A stretch of 64,000 bases of DNA from Petrolisthes cinctipes (taxonomy: Eukaryota; Arthropoda; Malacostraca; Decapoda; Porcellanidae): the NCBI GenBank assembly GCA_033782935.1, contig JAWQEG010000710.1, forward strand, positions 682,001 to 746,000, written 5' to 3'. The notes beneath the pieces were generated by a model. The model saw only the letters and a program-made list of their open reading frames with translations, did not search any database and was not told the DNA's origin. Of this stretch, positions 1 through 10,456 are shown one piece after another. Within the stretch, counting starts at the first letter, position 1, and the number at the start of each line of letters is the position of its first letter. A program made the translations under genes and the position numbers.

Positions 1-3000
1 TCAATCATAGGGTTGTAGGTGGCATTACAGTGATTGGACTGTAAATATCAACAGTCATTCATAGGGTGATGGGTGTGTGGGTGTCATTACAGTGTTTGGA
101 CTGTAAATTCAACAGTCATTTATAGAGTGGTGGGTGTTTGAGTGTCATTACATTGCTTGGACTGTATATATCAACAGTCAGTCATGAGGTAGTGGGTGTG
201 TGGGTGTCATTAGAGTGCTTAGACTGTAAATATCAACAGTCATTCATAGATTTATGGGTGTCATTTGAGTGTTTGGACTGTAAATATCAACAGTCATTAA
301 TGGGGTGGTGAGTGTATGGGTGTCATTATAGTGCTTGGACTGTAAATATCAACCATATTTCGTGGGGTTGTCGTTGTGTGGGAGTCATTACAGTGCTTTG
401 TCTGTAAATATCAGGAGTCATTCATGGGGTGGTGGGTGTGAGGGTGTCATTACAGTGCTTGGACTGTAAATATCAACAGTCAATCAAGGAGTGGTGGGAG
501 TGTGGGTGTCATTACAGTGCTTGGACTGTAAATATCAACAGTCATTCATAGGGTGGTAGGTGTGTGATTGTTATTACAGAGCTTGGACTGTAAATATCAA
601 CTGTCATTCATGGAGTGTTGGGTGTGTGGGTGTCATTACAGTGCTTGGACTGTAAATATCAACAGTCATTCTTGGGGTGATGGTTGTGTGGGTGTTATTA
701 CAGTGCTTTGACTGTAAATATCAACAGTCATTCAGAGGGTGGTGGGTGTCATTAGAGTGCATGGACTGTAAATATTAACAGTCATTCATGGGGTGGTGGG
801 TGTTTAAATGTCATTACAGTGCTTGAACTGAAAATATCAACAGTCATTTATGGGGTGGTGGGTGTGTGGGTGTCATTACAGTGCTTAGACTTTAAATATC
901 TACCATCATTTATGGGGTTATGGGTCTGTGGGTGTCATTACAGTGCTTGGACTGTAAATATCAACAGTCATTCATAGGGTGGTGGGTGTGTGAGTATCAT
1001 TACTGAGTTTGGACTGTAAATATCAACAGTCATTCATGGAGTGGTGGGTGTGTGGATGTCATTATAGTTCTTGGACTGTAAATATCAACAGTCAATCATG
1101 GGGTGGTGGGTGTTTGGGTGTCATTACAGTGCTTGGACTGTAAATATCAACAGTCTTTCATGGGGTGGTGGGTGTGTGGGTGTCATTACAGTGTTTTGAT
1201 TGTAATTATCAACAGTCAATCATAGGGTGGTGTGTGTCATTACAGTGCTTGGACTGTCAATAGAAAACAGTCATTTATAGGGTGGTGGTTGTGTGGGTGT
1301 CTATACAGTGCTTGGACTCAAAATATCAAACATAATTCATGGGATGGTGGGTGTGGGGGTGTCATTACAATGCTTGGACTCTAAATATCAACAGTCAATC
1401 ATGGGCTGGTGGGTGTGTGGGTGTCATTACAGTGCTTCGACTGTAAATATCAACAGTCATTCATGGGATCGTGGGTGTATGGGTGTCATTACAGTGTTTT
1501 GATTGTAAATATCAACAGTCATTCATAGGGTGGTGGGTATCATTAGAGTGCTTGGACTATAAATATCAACAGTCATTAAAGGGATTGTGGGTGTGTGGGT
1601 GTCATTACAGTGCTTGGACTGTAAATATCAACAGTCAATAATGAGGTAGTGGGTGTGTGGGTGTCATTAGAGTGCTTAGACTGTAAATATCAACAGTCAA
1701 TCATAGGGTTGTAGGTGGCATTACAGTGATTGGACTGTAAATATCAACAGTCATTCATAGGGTGATGGGTGTGTGGGTGTCATTACAGTGTTTGGAATGT
1801 AAATTCAACAGTCATTTATAGAGTGGTGGGTGTTTGAGTGTCATTACATTGCTTGGACTGTATATATCAACAGTCAGTCATGAGGTAGTGGGTGTGTGGG
1901 TGTCATTAGAGTGCTTAGACTGTAAATATCAACAGTCATTCATAGATTTATGGGTGTCATTTGAGTGTTTGGACTGTAAATATCAACAGTCATTAATGGG
2001 GTGGTGAGTGTATGGGTGTCATTATAGTGCTTGGACTGTAAATATCAACCATATTTGGTGGGGTTGTCGTTGTGTGGGAGTCATTACAGTGCTTTGTCTG
2101 TAAATATCAGGAGTCATTCATGGGGTGGTGGGTGTGAGGGTGTCATTACAGTGCTTGGACTGTAAATATCAACAGTCAATAAAGGAGTGGTAGGTGTGTG
2201 GGTGTCATTACAGTGCTTGGACTGTAAATATCAACAGTCATTCATAGGGTGGTAGGTGTGTGACTGTTATTACAGAGCTTGGACTGTAAATATCAACTGT
2301 CATTCATGGAGTGTTGGGTGTGTGGGTGTCATTACAGTGCTTGGACTGTAAATATCAACAGTCATTCTAGGGGTGATGGTTGTGTGGGTGTTATTACAGT
2401 GCTTTGACTGTAAATATCAACAGTCATTCAGAGGGTGGTGGGTATCATTAGAGTGCATGGACTGTAAATATTAACAGTCATTCATGGGGTGGTGGGTGTT
2501 TAAATGTCATTACAGTGCTTGAACTGATAATATCAACAGTCATTTATGGGGTGGTGGGTGTGTGGGTGTCATTACAGTGCTTAGACTTTAAATATCTACC
2601 ATCATTTATGGGGTTATGGGTCTGTGGGTGTCATTACAGTTCTTGAACTGTAAATATCAACAGTCATTCATAGGGTGGTGGGTGTGTGAGTATCATTACT
2701 GAGCTTGGACTGTAAATATCAACAGTCATTCATGGAGTGGTGGGTGTGTGGATGTCATTATAGTTCTTGGACTGTAAATATCAACAGTCATTCATGGGGT
2801 GGTGGGTGTGTGGGTGTCATTACAGTGCTTGGACTGTAAATATCAACAGTCTTTTATGGGGTGGTGGGTGTGTGGGTGTCATTACAGTGTTTTGATTGTA
2901 ATTATCAACAGTCAATCATAGGGTGGTGGGTGTCATTACAGTGCTTGGACAGTAAATATCAATAGTCATTTATAGGGTGGTGATTGTGTGAGTGTCTTTA

Positions 3001-3329
3001 CACTGCTTGAACTGTAAATATCAAACACAATTCATGGGATGGTGGGTGTAGAGGTGTCATTACAGTGCTTGGACTCTAAATATCAACAGTCAATCATGGG
3101 GTTGTGGGTGTGTGGGTGTCATTTCAGTGCTTGGACTGTAAATATCAACAGTCATTCATGGGATCGTGGGTGTATGGGTGTCATTACAGTGTTTTGATTG
3201 TAAATATCAACAGTCATTCATAGGGTGGTGGGTATCATTAAAGTGCTTGGACTGTAAATATCAACAGTCATTCATGGGGTTGTGGGTGTGTGGGTGTCAT
3301 TACAGTGCTTGGACTGTAAATATCAACAG
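1..3329 (+). repeat. Higher-order repeat, period ~1,696 bp, two copies
   Basis: The variant pattern beginning TCAATCATAGGG at base 1 restarts at 1697. Rare landmarks repeat at the same spacing: GGGGTTGTCG at 364 and 2060, and TAGTTCTTGG at 1065 and 2761. The second copy has lost one monomer near its end, so the next restart falls at about 3330, and a third copy runs only a few hundred bases before diverging. The match was made by eye. The copies differ at scattered single bases, so this duplication looks older than the 1,265-bp and 3,243-bp ones. Confidence 0.85.
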
Positions 3330-5171
3330 TTAATCATAGGGTGGTGGGTGGCATTACAGTGATTGGACTGTAAATATCAACAGTCATTCATAGGGTATGG
3401 GTGTGTGGGTGTCATTACAGTGTTTGGACTGTAAATTCAACAGTCATTTATAGGGTGGTGGGTGATTGAGTGTCATTACATTGCTTGGACTGTCAATATC
3501 AACAGTCAATCATGAGGTAGTCGGTGTGTGGGTGTCATTAGAGTGTTTAGACTGTAAATATGAACAGTCCTTCATAGATTTATGGGTGTCATTACAGTGT
3601 TTGGACTGTAAATATCAACAGTCATTAATGTGGTGGTGGGTGTGTGGGTGTCATTATAGTGCTTGGACTGTAAATACCTACACTCATTCATGGGTTGGTT
3701 GGTGTGTGGGTGTCATAACAGTGCTTGGACTGTAAATATTAAGTTATTAATGGGGTGGTGGGTGTGTGTGTGTCATTATTGCTTGGACTGAAAATATAAA
3801 CAGTCATTAATTAGGGGGGTGTGGCAATACAGTGCTTGGACTGTAAATATCAACAGTCATTCATGAGGTGATGGGTGTGTGGGTGTCATTACAGTGCTTG
3901 GACTCTAAATATCAACAGTAAATCATGGGGTGGTAGGTGTCATTACAGTGCTTGGACTGTAAATATCGACAGTCATGCATGGGGTGGTGGGTGTGTGGGT
4001 GTTATTACAGTGCTTTGACTGTAAATATCAACAGTCATTCATGGTGTGGTGATGTGTGGGAGTCATTGCAGTTCTTGGACTGTAAATATCAAGATTCATT
4101 CATTGGGTGGTGTGTGTGTGGGTGTCATTACAGTGCTTGGACTGAGAATATCAACAATCATTCATGTGGTGGTAAGTGTGTGGGTATTATTACAGTGCTT
4201 TGACTGTAAATATCAACAGTCATTCAGAGGGTGGTGGGTGTCATTAAAGTGCTTGGACTGTAAATTGTAACAGTCATTCATGGGGTGTTCGTTGTGTGGA
4301 TGTCATTACAGTGCTTGGACTGAAAACATCAACAGTCATTTATGGGGTGGTGTGTTTGTGGGTGTCATTACAGTGCTTAGACTATAAATATCAACCATCA
4401 TTTATGGGGTGTAGGGTGAGTGGGTTTTCATTACAGTGCTTGGACTATAAATATCAACAGTCATTCATAGGGTGGTGGGTGTGTATGTGTCATTACAGAG
4501 CTTGGACTGTAAATATCAGCAGTCATTCATGGGGTGGTGGGTGTGTGGATGTCATTACAGTGCTTGGACTGTAAATATCAACAGTCAATCATAGGGTGGT
4601 GGGTGTGTGGGTGTTATTACAGTGCTTGGACTGTAAATATCAACAGTCATTCATGGGGTGGTGGGTGTGTGGGTTTCATTACAGTGTTTTGATTGTAATT
4701 ATTAACATTCATTCATAGGGTGGTGGGTGTCTTTACGGTGCTTGGACTGTAAATATCAACAGTCATTCAGAGGGTGGTGGGTGTCATTAAAGTGCTTGGA
4801 CTGTAAATATTAACAGTCATTCATGGGGTGTTCGTTGTGTGGATATCAATACAGTGCTTGGACTGAAAACATCAACAGTCATTTATGGGGTGGTGTGTTT
4901 GTGGGTGTCATTACAGTGCTTAGACTATAAATATCAATCATCATTTATGGGGTGTAGGGTGAGTGGGTTTTCATTACAGTGCTTGGACTATAAATATCAA
5001 CAGTCATTCATAGGGTGGTGGGTGTGTATGTGTCATTACAGAGCTTGGACTGTAAATATCATCAGTCATTCATGGGGTGGTGGGTGTGTGGATGTCATTA
5101 CAGTGCTTGGACTGTAAATATCAACAGTCAATCATAGGGTGGTGGGTGTGTGGGTGTTATTACAGTGCTTG

Positions 5172-5191
5172 GACTGTAAATATCAACAGTC
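5172..5191. repeat. Monomer dyad (inverted repeat)
   Basis: GACTGT at 5172-5177 and ACAGTC at 5186-5191 are perfect reverse complements separated by the 8-nt spacer AAATATCA. Units that read TTTGACTGT gain one further pair with the A after ACAGTC. The dyad recurs in most monomers. Variants either break an arm (GGACTGAAAAT, AACCATCATT) or shorten it (ATCAAGTCATT). It could be a protein-binding site, a cruciform-forming site or an RNA hairpin if transcribed; the sequence alone does not say which. Confidence 0.85.
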
Positions 5192-5197
5192 ATTCAT

Positions 5198-5216
5198 GGG
5201 GTGGTGGGTGTGTGGG
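5198..5216 (+). repeat. G-rich tract of the monomer
   Basis: The run order is GGGG, T, GG, T, GGG, TGTGT, GGG. Three runs have at least three G and one has two. A two-tetrad or bulged G-quadruplex is therefore possible in one unit, and a three-tetrad form could use runs from neighbouring units. The tract recurs about every 62 bp on the + strand only, so the array has strong strand asymmetry. Structure formation is inference. Confidence 0.7.
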
Positions 5217-7169
5217 TGTCATTACAGTGCTTGGACTGTAAATATCAACAATAATTCATAGGTTGGTGGGTGTATGGGTGTCATTACTGTGCTTGGACTG
5301 TAAATATCAACAGTCAATCATGGGGTGGTGGGTGTGTTGGTGTCATTACAGTGCTTGGACTGAAAATATCAAGTCATTCATGGGGTGGTGGTTGTATGGG
5401 TGTCATGACAGTGATATGATTGTAAGTATCAACAGTCATTCATAGGGTGGTAAGTATCATTAGAGTGCTTGGACTGTAAATTTTAACAGTCATTTATTGG
5501 GTTGTGAGTGTGTGGGTGTTATTACAGTGCTTTGACTATAAATATCAACAGTCATTTATGGGGTGCTGATGTGTGGGAGTCATTGCAGTTCTTGGACTGT
5601 AAATATCAAGATTCATTCATTGGGTGGTGTGTGTGTGGGTGTCATTACAGTGCTTGGACTGTAAATATCAATAGTCATTCTTGGGATGATGATTGTGTGA
5701 GTGTTATTACAGTGCTTTAACTGTAAATATCAACAGTCATATAGAGGGTGGTGGGTGTCATTAGAGTGCTTGTACTGTAAATATTAACAGTCATTCATGG
5801 GGTGGTTGGTGTGTGGGTGTCATTACAGAACTTGGACTGTAAATATCAACAGTCATTCATGGGGTTGTGGGTGTGTGGGTTTCATTACAGTGTTTTGATT
5901 GTAATTATCAACAGTCATTCATAGGGTGGTGGGTGTCATTAGGGTGCTTGGACTGTAAATATCAACAGTTATTCATGGGGTGGTGGTTGTGTGGGTATCA
6001 TAAAAGTGCTTGGACTGTAAATATCAACAGTCATTCATGGGGTGGTGAGTGTGTGGGTGTCATTGCAATTCTTGGACTGTAAATATCAACCATCATTTAG
6101 TGGGTGGTGTGTGTGTGGGTGTCATTACAGTGCTTGGTCTGTGAATATCAACAGTCACTCATAGGGTTGTGAGTGTGTGGGTATTATTTCAGTGTTTCGA
6201 CTTTAAATATCAACAGTCATTCAGAGTGTGGTGGGTATCATTAGAGGACTTGGACTGTAAATATCAACAGTCATTCATGGGGTGGTGGGTGTGTAGATAG
6301 CATTACAGTGCTTGGACTGTAAATATCAACAGTCATTTATGGGTTTGTGGTGTGTGGGTGTCATTACAGTACTTGGACTGTAAATATCAACTATAATTCA
6401 TGGGGTCGTGGGTGTTAGGGTGTCATTACTGTGCTTTGACTGTAAATATCAACAGTCATTCATGGGGTGGTGGGTGGCATTACAGTGCTTGGACTGTAAA
6501 TATCAACTGTCATTCATAGGGTGATGAGTGTGTGGGTGTCATTACAGTGCTTGGACTGTAAATATCAACAGTCATTTATAGGGTGGTGGGTGTTTGGTGT
6601 CATTACATTCCTTGGACTGTAAATATCAACAGTTAATCATGGGGTGGTTGGTTTTTGGGTGTCAGTACAGTGCTTGGACAGTAAATATCAACAGTCATTC
6701 ATAGGGTGGTAGGTGTGTGTGTTATTACAGAGCTTGGACTGTAAATATCAAGAGTCATTCATGGAGTGGTGGGTGTGTGGGTGTCATTTCAATGCTTGGA
6801 CTGTAAATATCAACAGTCATTCTTGGGGTGATGGTTGTGTGGGTGTTATTACAGTGCTTTGACTGTAAATATCAACAGTCATTCAGAGGGAGGTGGGTGT
6901 CATTAGAGTGCTTGGACTGTAAATATTAACAGTCATTCATGGGGTGGTGGGTGTTTGGATGTCATTACAGTGCTTGGAATGAAAATATCAACAGTCATTT
7001 ATGGGGTGTTGGGTGTGTGGGTGTCATTACAATGCTTGGACTTAAAATATCAACCATCATTTAAGGGGTTGTGGGTGTGTGGGTGTCATTTCAGTGCTTG
7101 GACTGTAAATATCAACAGTCATTCATAGGGTGGTGGGTGTGTGAGTGTCATTACAGAGCTTGGACTGTA

Positions 7170-7210
7170 GGTAGTAGGGGTTAGGTAGCCCCACCCAGGG
7201 AGGTACTACC
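7170..7210. repeat. Inverted repeat at the LINE 5' end
   Basis: GGTAGTA at 7170-7176 is the exact reverse complement of TACTACC at 7204-7210, with 27 nt between, including GGGG near 7177 and CCCC near 7189 that could extend the pairing. It starts at the very first element base, suggesting a 5' UTR stem-loop and an intact 5' end rather than a random truncation point. The CCCAGGGAGGTACTACC style resembles tracts I associate with decapod crustacean repeats; this is memory, not a search result. Confidence 0.55.
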
Positions 7211-7450
7211 GCTGAGGCAATGGGAGATTCAAGGAAGTACCTGATTCCATTTTTTCCCCCAGGCCTCAGTTGCTGGTTACACATCTTCTGCCTCACACAT
7301 CTATGTGGAGCCAGGTAATCCCTTACACTACACACACATCCATACAAACTACATTCACTTACACTCCTATCCTTGACATTAACATACCAACTTCTCACAA
7401 CTCAACATGAAAAACAATACAAGCGCAAACACATTTTAAAACTTCATACC
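7170..7450 (+). other. LINE 5' leader with upstream short ORFs
   Basis: The leader differs sharply in composition from the satellite and has no recognisable domain. It holds at least three upstream ATG frames: 7220-7318 (32 codons), 7303-7410 (35 codons) and 7407-7439 (10 codons). All end before the main ATG at 7451. It opens with an inverted repeat (7170-7210) and includes a short C/T-rich patch near 7248-7260. I cannot tell whether the true 5' end of the family lies here or whether this copy is slightly 5'-truncated. Jockey-like elements often carry internal promoters in this position, but no such motif was identified. Confidence 0.65.
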
Positions 7451-10400
7451 ATGGCTGACGCAACTCTTAGAGCAAGCGCGGTGGTTTCTCGGATGACCAC
7501 CACCGGCAGGGCTGGGTCTTTGACACAGGGCCCTCCCGGCCGTCATCACGCGACTGTGTCAGCACCAGCCATGATGCATAAAACAACTGCTCGTCAGCAC
7601 AATGAATTAATTATGTTTGCAAATATTCGGGGGCTTCACTCCAACATTAACTCGATACACCTACTTCTTCAAACCGAAACCCCTAATATTCTTTTCCTCA
7701 CTGAATGCCAGGTCACTCCCTCTTCTGACCTGACTAACTACAACTTTCCAGGCTATATTTTAATGTCTAATTTTAGATCAAAGGGAGGCGTTTGCTGTTT
7801 TGCTAGATCAACATTATCCTTGGAGAACATTTTCAATCTCACATCACCAGATTTTGATTACTCAATTTACAAGCTAAATTCTTCAGGCTCAGTTAAATAT
7901 TATTGTTGTATTTACCGATCACCAAATGCCTCCCCAGATAATAGCCTCTTTGATTCCCTGACCTCCATTCTTTCTGATTTAAACATTAATGCCGCATCTG
8001 ATATATCATTACTGGGTGTTTTTAATGTCCACAATGTTGAGTGGCTCACTCTTTCGGCCAGAACTGATGAACCTGGGCTTGAATGCGAGTTATTCGCAGA
8101 CTCATTCAATCTCACCCAACTAATCAAGCACCCTACTCGCATACCTGATAATCCAGAACATAGACCGCACCTACTTGATCTGTTTCTTACTACCAATCCC
8201 GAAACATATAGTGTAGAAGTGAAGTCCCCTCTTGGATCCTCAGACCATTGCCTCATTGCAGTCTCCTGTTCCCACTCCTCCCTACCCATCCACTCTGAAC
8301 CCATCCGAGTGACCAAATGGCACTATGATGCTGCAGATTGGGTGGGGTTCCGAGACTTTTTAATTAACATTCCTTGGTCATCATTTTACTCTACTGACCC
8401 AGATAGCTTCCTGAACCATATTACTGACTTTATAAAAATAGGAATGGAAACATATATCCCTCACCAACAATACTCAAAAAGATCTAACTCTCCAAAATGG
8501 TTTGATCACAGCTGTGCCAGAGCTACAAAACAAAAATCAATAGCCTATAGTGCCTATACAAAGTCGAAAACTCTTCAGTCATACAATTATTTCAAAATTG
8601 TCAGATGCCATGCTAAAGCTGTAACTAATTTAGCCAAATCTAACTTCATACATAAACAAGTCAATAAATTACTGAATAATCCTAATGATAATAAGATCTT
8701 TTGGTCAACAGTAAACTCATTCAAATCTAACTTCAACCATAGTTCATCTATTCCCCCTTTAAAGAATAGCAATGGAAATCTCATATGTGATCCATGTGGT
8801 AAAGCAAATCTTTTGGCCAATATCTTCGCCACAATTTCAAACCTCAATGACACTGCTCAAAACACTCCCATTTTGAATTTTAACTCCCCAGAAAGTCCAC
8901 CCTTAATAATTCATACAAGACAAGTGCGGATCATTTTGGAGAATCTATCTATCGACAAAGCTTCAGGGCCAGATGAAATTCCTCCCACTGTATTAAAAAA
9001 TTGCTCAAAAGAATTAGCTCCAATTCTCTCAAAATTATTTCGTGTATGTCTCCATACCTCGTCCTTCCCAGCCGCCTGGAAAGAAGCCAATGTACAACCA
9101 ATTCCCAAAAAAGGAGCTACCGCAAATCCATCAAATTACAGACCAATTGCCATCACGTCTACTCTCGGTAAAATATTTGAAATAGTTCTTAACAATCACT
9201 TTGTAAAACACCTTGAGAAAAATCATCTGCTAAATGATAAGCAATATGGCTTTAGACAGAGACGATCTACTGTGGATCTGCTCTGTTATTTCACAGATAA
9301 CATATTCCAATCAACTGATAAACATGGAGAGACTCACACAATTTGCCTTGATATATCTAAAGCCTTTGACAGAGTATGGCACAGATCATTACTGTCTAAG
9401 CTTCCACATTATGGCCTTCAATCTTTTGTTCCTCTAATTAATTCATATCTTAGCAACAGAAAATTACGTGTGATGGTAGATGGTCTGTATTCCGACTTTC
9501 ATCCCATTAATGCTGGTGTTCCTCAAGGAGCGGTCTTGGCTCCAACTTTGTTCCTCATTCATATTAATGATCTTTTGTCAATTACTCAGAATTCAATTCA
9601 CTCCTATGCTGATGATTCAACTATTCACAGTTCCTTCTCATTTAATGATAGTTTTACTCAACACAATATTTTAGAATACAAACTTGCCACTTCAATTTCA
9701 TTAAATGAAGACTTAACGAAGATCTTTGAATGGGGACAAAACAACCTAGTTTCTTTCAATGCAAATAAAACTAAATACATCCCGTTCTCAAATAGATCAG
9801 ATAATCAAGATTCTCACATTATTTTCAATAATACAAATATCCCCAAGTCCCACAGCATTGATCTCCTTGGTGTAACTTTAAATGAAAACCTCAGTTGGAC
9901 TCCCTATGTAAAATCCATTGCCAAAACTGCATCTAGGAAGATGGGACTTTTATACAGAGCTTGTAATTATTTGACTGACGAGCAGATAGCAGTAATATAT
10001 AAGAGTCATGTGCGTTCCCAGATGGAATATTGTTCACCTCTGTGGGCTGGTTGTGGATCGGTGGTGTTAAGACAATTAGATAAAATTCAAAGCAGAGCTA
10101 TCAGACTGATCAATAATCCTATGATCACTAATGAATTCCCTCCCTTATCAGTATGTAGAAATGTTGCTTCCCTTGCACTATTTTATAGATACTTTTATAA
10201 GAAATGTTCGGATGAACTTGCCCTGATTATACCACCCCTTCACGTCTTCCCACGGAGGACTAGGGCAGCTGAGAATGCGCATGAGTTTACACTGACTCCT
10301 CCACGTTGCAGGACAACTGCTTACAAAAATTCATTTACTCCCCGTACTACTTCCCTGTGGAATTCTCTTCCAAGGGAATGTTTTCCAGCAAGTTATAACC

Positions 10401-10456
10401 CCCAGCAATTTAAATCCAGTTGCTTTAAATATTTTATGAGTGGAGGATGCCAATAG
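7451..10456 (+). CDS. LINE ORF: APE-type endonuclease plus reverse transcriptase, 1,001 aa
   Basis: The polyprotein would nick target DNA and copy its own RNA at the nick. The start is ATG 7451 in ACCATGG context; the frame is open upstream to 7373, but that codon is TTG. Residues 1-50 are a basic linker. Endonuclease (about 53-275): NIRG from N58, E85, YRSP 155-158, GVFNVH 189-194, W198, DLFLTT 243-248, SDH 264-266. Families normally have GDFN, so Val190 replaces a catalytic Asp. Reverse transcriptase (about 500-780): DKASGPDEIP 502-511, SNYRPIA from 561, YGFRQRRST near 599-607, CLDISKAFDRVW with D634 and D640, GVPQGAVLAPTLF 689-701, YADD 719-722. A C-terminal region follows with LLGVTL from 805 and LWNSLP 969-974. 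There is no stop or frameshift. RT looks competent and endonuclease probably does not. Expression and clade are unproven. Confidence 0.93.
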   Translation: MADATLRASAVVSRMTTTGRAGSLTQGPPGRHHATVSAPAMMHKTTARQHNELIMFANIRGLHSNINSIHLLLQTETPNILFLTECQVTPSSDLTNYNFPGYILMSNFRSKGGVCCFARSTLSLENIFNLTSPDFDYSIYKLNSSGSVKYYCCIYRSPNASPDNSLFDSLTSILSDLNINAASDISLLGVFNVHNVEWLTLSARTDEPGLECELFADSFNLTQLIKHPTRIPDNPEHRPHLLDLFLTTNPETYSVEVKSPLGSSDHCLIAVSCSHSSLPIHSEPIRVTKWHYDAADWVGFRDFLINIPWSSFYSTDPDSFLNHITDFIKIGMETYIPHQQYSKRSNSPKWFDHSCARATKQKSIAYSAYTKSKTLQSYNYFKIVRCHAKAVTNLAKSNFIHKQVNKLLNNPNDNKIFWSTVNSFKSNFNHSSSIPPLKNSNGNLICDPCGKANLLANIFATISNLNDTAQNTPILNFNSPESPPLIIHTRQVRIILENLSIDKASGPDEIPPTVLKNCSKELAPILSKLFRVCLHTSSFPAAWKEANVQPIPKKGATANPSNYRPIAITSTLGKIFEIVLNNHFVKHLEKNHLLNDKQYGFRQRRSTVDLLCYFTDNIFQSTDKHGETHTICLDISKAFDRVWHRSLLSKLPHYGLQSFVPLINSYLSNRKLRVMVDGLYSDFHPINAGVPQGAVLAPTLFLIHINDLLSITQNSIHSYADDSTIHSSFSFNDSFTQHNILEYKLATSISLNEDLTKIFEWGQNNLVSFNANKTKYIPFSNRSDNQDSHIIFNNTNIPKSHSIDLLGVTLNENLSWTPYVKSIAKTASRKMGLLYRACNYLTDEQIAVIYKSHVRSQMEYCSPLWAGCGSVVLRQLDKIQSRAIRLINNPMITNEFPPLSVCRNVASLALFYRYFYKKCSDELALIIPPLHVFPRRTRAAENAHEFTLTPPRCRTTAYKNSFTPRTTSLWNSLPRECFPASYNPQQFKSSCFKYFMSGGCQ

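Larger units (their letters stand above)
4202..5225 (+). repeat. Tandem duplication, period 543 bp
   Basis: The block starting at about 4202 (GACTGT after a CTTT variant, then CATTCAGAGGG and a unit with GTGTTCGTTGTGTGG) repeats from about 4745. Shared rare variants include GAAAACATCAACAG and GGTGTAGGGTGAGTGGG. The second copy is shorter at its right end. The related block near 18,100-18,600 contains this segment once, so the duplication arose after those two regions separated. Confidence 0.85.
5165..5226 (+). repeat. Reference 62-bp satellite monomer
   Basis: I use this copy as the type unit because each of its positions carries the base seen most often across the window. It has three parts: an AT-balanced head with the dyad (5172-5191), a CATTCAT linker, and a G-rich tail (5198-5216) followed by TGTCATTACA. 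The unit contains no CpG. Its length of 62 leaves remainder 2 on division by 3, so translation changes frame at every unit. Roughly 1,000 units fit in the satellite part of the window; this is an estimate from length, not a count. Confidence 0.93.
3600..6300 (+). repeat. Segment paralogous to ~17,500-19,870
   Basis: The order of variant monomers here recurs about 13.9 kb downstream. The offset is 13,895 bp through 3.9-4.7 kb, 13,468 bp after the extra 543-bp copy, and about 13,592 bp near 5.87 kb, so there are also small monomer gains and losses. Shared rare variants include the GGTGGTGATGTGTGGGAG unit and ATCAAGATTCATT. The pair shows multi-kilobase duplication within the array. Confidence 0.75.
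1..7169 (+). repeat. 62-bp satellite array, left segment
   Basis: This stretch is continuous head-to-tail satellite with no unique DNA in it. The usual unit is 62 bp. It runs from GTGCTTGG through a dyad (GACTGT, 8-nt spacer, ACAGTC), a CATTCAT box and a G-rich tract, to GTGTCATTACA. A copy matching the consensus exactly lies at 5165-5226. Length variants are common: 54-bp units lacking 8 bp of the G-rich tract, and units lacking 2 bp in the dyad arm. All units have the same orientation. The + strand is rich in G and T and poor in C. The segment stops inside a monomer, right after GGACTGTA, where the LINE begins. No promoter, RNA gene or credible protein gene was seen. Function is unknown; candidates are heterochromatin, pericentromeric or sex-linked repeat DNA. 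Confidence 0.97.

Noticed and set aside
5165..5226. CENP-B box in the monomer
   Set aside because: The known box needs TTCG and CGGG; the consensus has no CpG and nothing resembling it.
1..7169. CRISPR array
   Set aside because: The repeats abut head to tail with no unique spacers, unit size is 62 or 54 bp, and the host context is eukaryotic.
7123..7398. Minus-strand ORF of 91 codons over the satellite-LINE junction
   Set aside because: It spans the insertion boundary, so it cannot be an ancestral gene, and it overlaps the LINE leader.
7373..7450. Extending the LINE protein start to 7373 (1,027 codons)
   Set aside because: The codon at 7373 is TTG. The first in-frame ATG is 7451, in a strong ACCATGG context.
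7912..9108. Minus-strand ORFs inside the LINE (7912-8316, 8587-8853, 8911-9108) and short + strand ones at 9234-9674
   Set aside because: They are antisense or out-of-frame shadows of the EN-RT coding sequence, with no recognisable motifs.
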